From NCBI RefSeq assembly GCF_900102315.1, contig NZ_FNBL01000005.1:62001-126000 (forward strand): a stretch of 64,000 nucleotides of DNA, given 5' to 3'. A program made the position numbers and the translations under genes. This document shows, piece by piece, positions 63,163-64,000 of this stretch; the first letter of the stretch is position 1; each line of letters begins with the position of its first letter. The DNA comes from Celeribacter baekdonensis (lineage in GTDB: Bacteria; Pseudomonadota; Alphaproteobacteria; Rhodobacterales; Rhodobacteraceae). Under the pieces are notes generated by a model. That model worked only from the letters and a program-made list of their open reading frames with translations. It had not been told where the DNA came from and did no database searches.

Positions 63163-64000
63163 ATGACCCATTATCTCGAATTCGAAAAACCCCTTGCGGA
63201 AATCGAAGGCAAAGCCGAAGAACTGCGCGCCTTAGCGCGGGCCAATGCGGAGATGGATGTGGAAAAAGAGGCCGCGGGCCTTGATAAAAAAGCTGTCGAC
63301 ATCTTGAAAGACCTCTACAAAGGTTTGAGCCCCTGGCGCAAATGTCAGGTCGCGCGTCACCCGGATCGTCCGCATTGCCGCGACTATATCGAGGCGCTTT
63401 TTACCGAATACACCCCCTTGGCGGGCGACCGCAATTTCGCCGATGACCATGCGGTGATGGGCGGGCTGGCCCGGTTTAATGATCAACCCGTTGTGGTGAT
63501 CGGTCAGGAAAAGGGCCATGACACCAAGTCGCGCATCGAACGCAATTTCGGCATGGCCCGCCCCGAAGGCTACCGCAAAGCCATCCGTTTGATGGAGCTT
63601 GCGGATCGGTTTGGCCTTCCGGTCATCACTTTGGTCGACACCCCCGGTGCCTACCCCGGCAAAGGCGCCGAAGAACGCGGTCAATCCGAAGCCATCGCCC
63701 GCTCCACGGAGAAATGCCTGCAACTCAAAGTGCCGCTGATCTCAGTAATCATTGGCGAAGGCGGTTCTGGCGGGGCTGTGGCGTTCGCCTCGGCCAATAA
63801 GGTCGCGATGTTGGAACATTCGGTCTATTCGGTGATCACCCCGGAAGGCTGCGCCTCGATCCTTTGGAAAGACGCGGAGAAAATGCGCGAAGCGGCTGAG
63901 GCTCTGCGCCTGACCGCGCAGGATTTGCAAAAGCTCGGCGTGATTGATCAGATCATCCCCGAACCTTTGGGCGGTGCGCAGCGCGACCCGCAAGCAACCA
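63163..64000 (+). CDS. accA: Acetyl-CoA carboxylase carboxyltransferase alpha subunit (partial, 3' end outside window)
   Basis: First committed step of fatty-acid synthesis. About 279 codons are visible, starting [20 protein letters not shown]. The crotonase-like core with [20 protein letters not shown] and [14 protein letters not shown] is complete. AccA is usually near 320 residues, so only the last part is cut off by the window end. Confidence 0.96.
   Translation, partial: MTHYLEFEKPLAEIEGKAEELRALARANAEMDVEKEAAGLDKKAVDILKDLYKGLSPWRKCQVARHPDRPHCRDYIEALFTEYTPLAGDRNFADDHAVMGGLARFNDQPVVVIGQEKGHDTKSRIERNFGMARPEGYRKAIRLMELADRFGLPVITLVDTPGAYPGKGAEERGQSEAIARSTEKCLQLKVPLISVIIGEGGSGGAVAFASANKVAMLEHSVYSVITPEGCASILWKDAEKMREAAEALRLTAQDLQKLGVIDQIIPEPLGGAQRDPQAT

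Overview
The window looks like the chromosome of an alphaproteobacterium of the family Rhodobacteraceae (Roseobacter/Rhodobacter group). Base composition is moderately GC-rich. The main evidence is the divergent fnrL/hemN pair, the ccoNOQP cluster, a membrane-anchored cytochrome c of the c_y type, a TrcR (DUF1013) regulator, COQ9, and an L-malyl-CoA/beta-methylmalyl-CoA lyase. No tRNA, rRNA operon, prophage, transposase or CRISPR array was recognised. Apart from a few small inserts, this reads as stable core chromosome.

Region 1 (1-16.6 kb) is an oxygen-response and tetrapyrrole neighbourhood: ccoPQON (reverse strand, ccoP cut by the window edge), a universal stress protein, fnrL, hemN, a GlcD-type FAD oxidase, hemC, hemE and hemF. 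Three FNR-type boxes (TTGAT-N4-RTCAA) lie in front of ccoN, the stress protein and between fnrL and hemN, which suggests one low-oxygen regulon. Between hemE and hemF is a secreted glycosidase-like RTX protein split by a one-base frameshift. A short lipoprotein, an SDR protein lacking its catalytic Tyr and Lys, an RsmC-like methyltransferase and clpS follow.

Region 2 (16.7-33.3 kb) holds a HAD phosphatase, a D,D-carboxypeptidase with a SPOR domain, the yejABEF peptide importer, cytochrome c_y, prephenate dehydratase, a SRPBCC protein, nudC, a Tat-exported CpdB, and a NitT/TauT-type ABC importer whose last gene ends in a 25-bp tandem repeat.

Region 3 (33.4-41.4 kb) is information processing: 4.5S SRP RNA, rsgA, dnaX, ybaB, recR, trcR, a secreted RNase T2, a quinone oxidoreductase, coq9 and rpsU.

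Region 4 (41.4-48.1 kb) holds an aldehyde dehydrogenase with its DUF779 partner and a GAF-Fis regulator, an Lrp-type regulator, mscL, a YghU-like GST and a GT39-like membrane glycosyltransferase.

Region 5 (48.1-55.2 kb) is the reverse-strand translation block pyk - small membrane protein - rpmI - rplT - pheS - (AT-rich small membrane gene, ASCH gene) - pheT. Several strong hairpins lie between rplT and pheS.

Region 6 (55.2-64 kb) holds an N-formylglutamate amidohydrolase / CHMI-type isomerase / DUF1244 unit, a membrane-linked acidic RTX protein, and a probable D-glutamate operon dgcN-dgcA-dat divergent from mcl1. An AraC-type regulator and the 5' part of accA close the window. No unmistakably new multi-gene system is present. 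The best leads are the frameshifted glycosidase-RTX gene, the degenerate SDR, the small genes inserted between pheS and pheT, and the dgcN-dgcA-dat unit.
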